Part shown: piece after piece, positions 59,752 to 64,000 of the stretch
Numbering within the stretch: the first letter of the stretch is position 1
Layout: the number at the start of each line of letters is the position of its first letter
IMG/VR virus record: IMGVR_UViG_3300041411_000080
Location: 62,001-126,000 of that record
DNA length: 64,000 nt
DNA from: a virus
Strand: one strand, 5' to 3'
The notes under the pieces: model-generated
Told to the model about the DNA's origin: nothing
Databases searched by the model: none
Seen by the model: only the letters and a program-made list of their open reading frames with translations
Program-made: the position numbers and the translations under genes

Positions 59752-60180
59752 ATGTTTAAACCTTTCTTTCTTGCATCCGTATGCTTAACTCTTTCTGCGT
59801 GCGTGATTTATGCACCTACATACGTTTCGCAACCGAGTACAACGGTGGTTCATTATGAATCATCCTCCACAGTGGATTCTCATCAGTCTACTGTGACAAA
59901 ACAAACGAATGAGGTATCGGAACGGGTAGAGCCGAAAGCGCCGTTACCAAGCACTCAGCGCTCGTTAGCTGCTTGCGGAGCTTTTACCCTTCCCCGTGAA
60001 GCTGTTCCAGAATTCCTTACCGATGAGATGATGGCCGTGGCCAAAGACTCTGACGAACTGGACGCTGTTTTGGGTAACCAGATCAGCGGGCTTCAAACAT
60101 ACATCGGTAGCATACATTCCAAAGTTGAGCAAGCCCACCAAAAGTGGTTGGAATCCTGTAATCAGAAACTACTGGACTAG
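59752..60180 (+). CDS. outer-membrane lipoprotein, possible o-spanin
   Basis: 142 residues from the ATG at 59752; an ATG at 59743 is possible but abuts its Shine-Dalgarno. The N-terminus is a lipoprotein signal with lipobox L-S-A-C (Cys about 17 residues in), followed by a Ser/Thr/Val-rich linker and a helical C-terminal domain with two cysteines. Position after a single-span inner-membrane protein suggests a lysis pair or another envelope-bridging pair. The lipoprotein call is firm; the role is inferred. Confidence 0.8.
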   Translation: MFKPFFLASVCLTLSACVIYAPTYVSQPSTTVVHYESSSTVDSHQSTVTKQTNEVSERVEPKAPLPSTQRSLAACGAFTLPREAVPEFLTDEMMAVAKDSDELDAVLGNQISGLQTYIGSIHSKVEQAHQKWLESCNQKLLD

Positions 60181-60216
60181 TTAATGATCTAGTAAGTTCT
60201 GAATGAGGTATTATCG

Positions 60217-61662
60217 ATGTGTGATGGGATTGTGTTATACACGGACGGGTCATTCCGTCACAACGTAGCTGGATGGGGGGTTCACGGTTATACGTTTAAG
60301 GACGAACCAATGAAAACCAAAGCTGCTTCCAAACAGCAGCCCACCAGTGAAGGCTATAAAGATGTACCGCTCGAAGAGACCTGTACGGTCATTGAATATT
60401 TCGATGCGTTTGGACGAGTTGAAGGACGGGCAACCAACAACACAGCTGAGTTAACAGCTGCCATTGAAGGTTTCCGTATCGCGTTAAAGTCTGGTGCTAC
60501 TAACCTGATCTTCCGCATGGACTCCGAGTATGTTCGTAAGGGCATGACTCAGTGGGTTGAAAAGTGGATCAGGGAGAAGTGGCTTAAAACAGATGGTACT
60601 CCACGCGAGAACAAAGAGTTGTGGCTCGAACTGCTTGCAGCTAAGAAGCAGTGGGAAGATCGTGGCTATACGTTTAATGCGATCTGGGTCAAGGGACATA
60701 GTAACGATTTAGGTAACGATAAAGCCGACCTGAACGCTGCACGTGGTGGTGGTTGTGCACCTGATGCGACTATCGAAGTCAAGCAGGAAGGTGCAAAAGT
60801 CAACAAGCTCAAGAAGAAGCCGGTTTCTCCGCTCATTCTTGAAACCCGGATGATCTTTGGTATCAACTCGGGTAAGGAGCCTGACGGCTACTACTACACC
60901 TATAACCTTGGCCGGATGCATAACGCTGGCCACAAGCCCCGAGACACAGCGAAAGATAAGTTGGCTAAATCGGATCTACTCTTCGGACGAAGGATTGCCG
61001 AAGCAACTTATTGCGTGTACAAGGCGAATGAACTCGATGAATACCTCGAGCACATTCAACAGCTCCATGCCGGTGTTTACGGTACGGAGAATCCAGAACT
61101 AGCTATCGTCAACCTTGCTAACGCCTGTAATGCTAAGCAACGAAATAACATTGAGTTGTTAGGCGCAGACGGTTTACTGAAGTTCGATGATATCTACTGC
61201 CTGGCAACTCCAGAGATGGGGTTGATTAGTCGGACACTCAACCCACCACGTATGGCTAATGATGGAATCCGTGAGTTTAACGCCATGGAGATCCGTCTGA
61301 ATGAATACATGGCTGGGAAGCTTGGTTCGTCGGTAGATGTAATTGACATTACCTCGCACTTTTACGAAGTGGTCGAAGGTAAGAAGACGGTAACTCAACT
61401 CAAGAAGTCTATTACTCAGAACGTCCCGCACATGGACGTACCTGTTAAGTATAAGGGTCGGCAGATTAACATCAAGCTTGTGCTTGGTATTGATATCCCA
61501 TCTCGTAATCAACTTAACCGGATCACGTGTGAAGGTGTTAAAGTCGAGTTGTTGATTTCTCCGTTGGGTCCGTGTGCCTATTCGTACTCAACTGTGTTTG
61601 TGACCGAAGATGGTTCTGCTATCTTTAGTGCACCATACGCACAGTTCTTGTTTAAAAAATAG
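60217..61662 (+). CDS. ribonuclease H with large C-terminal extension
   Basis: 481 residues. Residues 1-180 form RNase HI: D10 in Y-T-D-G-S-F, E78 in N-T-A-E-L, D102 in M-D-S-E-Y-V, H161 in V-K-G-H-S-N and D171 in N-D-K-A-D, the full catalytic set. It cuts RNA in RNA-DNA hybrids, for primer removal or R-loop control. An unusual 30-residue insertion follows the first strand. About 300 further residues (from 190) have no domain I know; they are alpha/beta with a K-x-G-R-Q-I-N-I-K segment. GAGGT precedes the ATG. Confidence 0.92.
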   Translation: MCDGIVLYTDGSFRHNVAGWGVHGYTFKDEPMKTKAASKQQPTSEGYKDVPLEETCTVIEYFDAFGRVEGRATNNTAELTAAIEGFRIALKSGATNLIFRMDSEYVRKGMTQWVEKWIREKWLKTDGTPRENKELWLELLAAKKQWEDRGYTFNAIWVKGHSNDLGNDKADLNAARGGGCAPDATIEVKQEGAKVNKLKKKPVSPLILETRMIFGINSGKEPDGYYYTYNLGRMHNAGHKPRDTAKDKLAKSDLLFGRRIAEATYCVYKANELDEYLEHIQQLHAGVYGTENPELAIVNLANACNAKQRNNIELLGADGLLKFDDIYCLATPEMGLISRTLNPPRMANDGIREFNAMEIRLNEYMAGKLGSSVDVIDITSHFYEVVEGKKTVTQLKKSITQNVPHMDVPVKYKGRQINIKLVLGIDIPSRNQLNRITCEGVKVELLISPLGPCAYSYSTVFVTEDGSAIFSAPYAQFLFKK

Positions 61663-61672
61663 TGGGTAACTC

Positions 61673-62080
61673 ATGAATCTATTTACTAGATTCCGAGAAT
61701 ACGTACGTGGTCGAGTAGTCGCGATCTGGAATTGGTTGTGGCTACAAAGCGACGTAAGTTTTCGAAGAATGTGTGTAATGGCTTCATTGCATGCTCAGTT
61801 GGCTAAATGCGAGACTGGTGACTGCGGTGCAATAGCACGTCTTAATCAGCATATGAGTTTGGTGAATGACTCCAACGCTATGAAACTTCCAACGTTGTTT
61901 GCAGGGGTGATCTGGAAAAACCTCCCGACCATCGACAAGTTGGATACAGACAGCGACAAGTTAATTCATCGTATTAAACGACTTACACCATGCTGGTTAA
62001 ACTATGCGTCTGATGACCGGTTCGAGTCGGACATTAAGGACCTGCTGGGCTTCTGTGAAGAAGCTCACAAAGCGAAGTGA
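61673..62080 (+). CDS. hypothetical protein
   Basis: 135 residues, basic and helical, with a Trp-rich amphipathic stretch (residues 15-27) that could touch a membrane and four cysteines. It follows the RNase H gene by 10 bases and ends at a bidirectional terminator, so it is likely the last gene of that unit. Function unknown. Confidence 0.72.
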   Translation: MNLFTRFREYVRGRVVAIWNWLWLQSDVSFRRMCVMASLHAQLAKCETGDCGAIARLNQHMSLVNDSNAMKLPTLFAGVIWKNLPTIDKLDTDSDKLIHRIKRLTPCWLNYASDDRFESDIKDLLGFCEEAHKAK

Positions 62081-62089
62081 TGACATATT

Positions 62090-62111
62090 GCCCCTGCTTA
62101 ATCGCAGGGGC
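62090..62111. terminator. bidirectional terminator between convergent genes
   Basis: 8-base stem GCCCCTGC/GCAGGGGC with a 6-base loop, flanked by CATA and TATG. Confidence 0.87.
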
Positions 62112-62122
62112 TCTATGACGTA

Positions 62123-63037
62123 TTACAACTTCAGAATAGCTTTCTCGATTTCAAACAGTACGTTGTTAGTCTCGATGATCCGAGTCATCTGAGCTGCGTA
62201 CCATTCTACCCAACGACCTACTTCAGTCAGTTGGTCTGCAACCATCTTAGCGAATTCGTTAGAGTTGGTTACTTTGTCTTCGGACATGCGTCGTACCAGT
62301 GCACTAGCAGTCTGCACGAGAGCTTGTACAGCTTTCTTCACATCTTCGGTGCCACCACCATTCAGCATGGTGTTAACAGTCTGCATGTTACGCTCAGCTT
62401 CTACAAAGTCACTGAACGAGTTGAACACTTTACCCAGTGTAGTTTGAGCTGCACGGTTACCGGTAAAGAACTTAGCTTCTTCAGCAATGAGACGATCGCG
62501 GTCATCACTGATGTGTACGCCGAATTCAAAGTCACGACGTTCAGCACGATCAAACGGAACAGTCAGGTAGTGACCGAAACGAGATGTAGCTGGGCGAATA
62601 ACTTCAGTCAGTACTTTCTGCATAACCTTGGCATGATCTACCAGCATGGCGGTCAGTGGAAGGATCTCACCTTTCAGACCGTTAGGTTGTGCCACTGGAA
62701 GACTATCATGTTCCAAGAAATCAAGACTGTTGGTGAAGGTGTTCAGATTAGATGGATGTAGGGTTTCCATCGGATCGTAGTTGTACGTGGTCAGATACTT
62801 GAAGCCTTCCTGAATAGATACACTCAGGTTATCAACCTTACGACCGAAGTACTTGGAGATGTTACCCATCACCATAGCTTCTGTAGAGATCGTACCGAGG
62901 TCTTTGAAGAGTTGGTTAGACGGTGAGTCGTCTATTACTAAAGGTTCAGCTGTGGACTCCGCTGGGGCGCCCCACTCGTCCGCAATATTCTCTTTGGACG
63001 GGCGTTCTACGTATTGATCAAAAATTCCGAATTTCAT
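62123..63037 (-). CDS. probable virion protein
   Basis: 304 residues, helical, with an acidic N-terminal 45 residues (E-S-T-A-E-P-L-V-I-D-D) that may be a short leader. The body is made of long helices with few cysteines, like other head-internal proteins of this phage group. Its single-gene placement and convergent terminator add little. I do not recognise a named domain. Confidence 0.72.
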   Translation of the reverse strand: MKFGIFDQYVERPSKENIADEWGAPAESTAEPLVIDDSPSNQLFKDLGTISTEAMVMGNISKYFGRKVDNLSVSIQEGFKYLTTYNYDPMETLHPSNLNTFTNSLDFLEHDSLPVAQPNGLKGEILPLTAMLVDHAKVMQKVLTEVIRPATSRFGHYLTVPFDRAERRDFEFGVHISDDRDRLIAEEAKFFTGNRAAQTTLGKVFNSFSDFVEAERNMQTVNTMLNGGGTEDVKKAVQALVQTASALVRRMSEDKVTNSNEFAKMVADQLTEVGRWVEWYAAQMTRIIETNNVLFEIEKAILKL

Positions 63038-63061
63038 TTCAAGGTACCTTATAAATGTTTA

Positions 63062-63077
63062 AGAAACAGTCGCGACA
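63062..63077. promoter_or_regulatory. short inverted repeat in divergent intergenic gap
   Basis: ACAGT and ACTGT flank a six-base centre (ACAGTCGCGACACTGT) in the 105-base gap between the leftward gene at 62123-63037 and the rightward UvsX-like gene. Could be an operator; no other support. Confidence 0.2.
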
Positions 63078-63142
63078 CTGTAAACATAAAATTACACATG
63101 AACCCAATGAAGTGTAGCTCCCATCCAACCAAGGAATCAAAA

Positions 63143-64000
63143 ATGTTTGCAAACCATTTTGAACGACCTGCCTTTCGTCCTGCCCTGAATATCGGGTGCA
63201 TGATGGATATTCCAACAGGCAAATATGAACAGGGTAAACACGGTGAGATGATCATGAACGGTGGCCTCGGGTCACTGACTGGTATCGCATCGCGCCCTAA
63301 CAACTTTAAGACTGCTCTTGGCGTGTACATGCTCGCTATGATCCGTCGTGCCTTTCCAGGCAGCTCTGCTCTGATCTACGATACTGAGGGTACGCTTAAC
63401 CCAGTAGCTCGTTTCAGTTCTCTGGCTAAGTCCATTGAAGAGATCCGTTCCGTAGATTGGGAAAACGATGATCAGTTCGTATTCACTGACTTGTCGCGTT
63501 ACACCGGTGATGAATTCTTCAGTATCTTCCGTAAGGCTCTTGGCGAGAAAGAGAAAGATCAGAAGTCTCACATGCGCACTACTCCATTCTTGGATATGAA
63601 CGGTGCACCACGTAAGTGCCTGTATCCAACAACTGGTTTCATCGACAGCTTCTCGAAGTTTATCGTTACTGCTGTATCGGACATGTACGAGAAGAACGCC
63701 ATTGGTGCATCGGGTAACAACACCGACGCTATGACCAACGGTAAAGCTAAGAACCAACTGTTTAACCAACTACCTCAGGTATGTGCCAAGACTGGTACTT
63801 ACATGATCCTGACTGCACACGTTGGTGATATCATCCAGATGGAGATGTATCCTACCGATAAGCGTAACCTTTCTGAGATGAAGAAAGATACCGTGCTTAA
63901 GGGTGTGTCGTCTGGTTTCTATTCTCTGCCAAACAACGTCTGGGACATTATGTCTAACAAGGTGTTGCTGAACAAAGATAAGATGCCGATCTACCCACTG
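63143..64000 (+). CDS. UvsX/RecA-like recombinase, C-terminus cut by window edge
   Basis: The ATG at 63143 has AAGGA upstream, and the frame is open to the window end (286 codons). The Walker A region reads S-R-P-N-N-F-K-T, a loose form as in T4 UvsX (G-P-S-K-S-F-K-S), followed by a helix. Walker B is S-A-L-I-Y-D-T-E-G-T, with the D-x-E-G typical of RecA-family phage recombinases. It should bind single-stranded DNA and promote strand exchange during recombination-driven replication and repair. C-terminal DNA-binding parts lie beyond the window. Confident family, incomplete gene. Confidence 0.85.
   Translation, partial: MFANHFERPAFRPALNIGCMMDIPTGKYEQGKHGEMIMNGGLGSLTGIASRPNNFKTALGVYMLAMIRRAFPGSSALIYDTEGTLNPVARFSSLAKSIEEIRSVDWENDDQFVFTDLSRYTGDEFFSIFRKALGEKEKDQKSHMRTTPFLDMNGAPRKCLYPTTGFIDSFSKFIVTAVSDMYEKNAIGASGNNTDAMTNGKAKNQLFNQLPQVCAKTGTYMILTAHVGDIIQMEMYPTDKRNLSEMKKDTVLKGVSSGFYSLPNNVWDIMSNKVLLNKDKMPIYPL

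Overview
This window reads as part of a jumbo tailed bacteriophage with a contractile tail, related to the phiKZ group that infects Gram-negative bacteria such as Pseudomonas. The host cannot be read from the sequence. The evidence is a set of phage hallmark genes: a split multisubunit RNA polymerase (a beta' N-terminal half directly before a full-length beta), a giant tail lysozyme of 2363 residues, a gp21-type prohead protease, paralogous virion proteins of the inner-body kind, and a gp5-like spike with a PAAR tip. Replication and repair genes include SNF2 helicase, SbcC, RNase H, UvsX/RecA and dTMP kinase. Coding density is very high, genes overlap by a few bases, and I found no tRNA, rRNA, CRISPR array or insertion sequence. 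The order lysozyme, beta', beta, virion protein, protease matches the order I remember from phiKZ (gp181 to gp175).

Layout. 1-2788 (minus): small accessory genes, three of them tandem paralogues with a W-x-T-D-x-x-R-G tail, and a nucleotidyltransferase-like gene. 2974-7467 (plus): an SNF2-type helicase and two probable tail or virion proteins. 7505-20210 (minus): about 25 mostly unknown small genes, including a DEDDh exonuclease, a DUF3307-like membrane protein, a secreted protein and an extended dTMP kinase. The first virion-type genes appear near its end. 20284-29449 (minus): two large structural proteins, including the tail lysozyme. 29517-40515 (plus): virion RNA polymerase beta' and beta, an acidic-tailed virion protein, a downstream ParB/sulfiredoxin-like domain, another probable virion protein and the prohead protease. 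40574-49285 (mostly minus): tandem paralogues, very small membrane proteins and hypothetical or structural genes. 49425-53642: SbcC and the spike/PAAR pair. 53682-59255 (minus): virion proteins. 59444-62080 (plus): a membrane protein, a lipoprotein and RNase H. 62123-63037 (minus): a probable virion protein. 63143 to the end (plus): a UvsX/RecA-like gene cut by the window edge.

The most striking signal is at the end of the acidic-tailed virion gene (35812-37803). A slippery heptamer C-CCT-TTA (37791-37797) lies in the zero frame two codons before the stop. A hairpin (37805-37826) follows after a 7-base spacer. The -1 frame is then open without any ATG, GTG or TTG until 38037, yet reads as convincing protein that completes the N-terminal part of a ParB/sulfiredoxin-like domain. 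A programmed -1 frameshift would make a fusion of about 1030 residues on a fraction of the virion protein copies. Other signals are a conserved 16-base promoter-like element carrying TATATCAT (three near-identical copies) plus two TATATTAC sites, mostly in front of small membrane-protein genes; a shared acidic leader in two virion-type proteins; and a uniform family of hairpins flanked by CATA and TATG.
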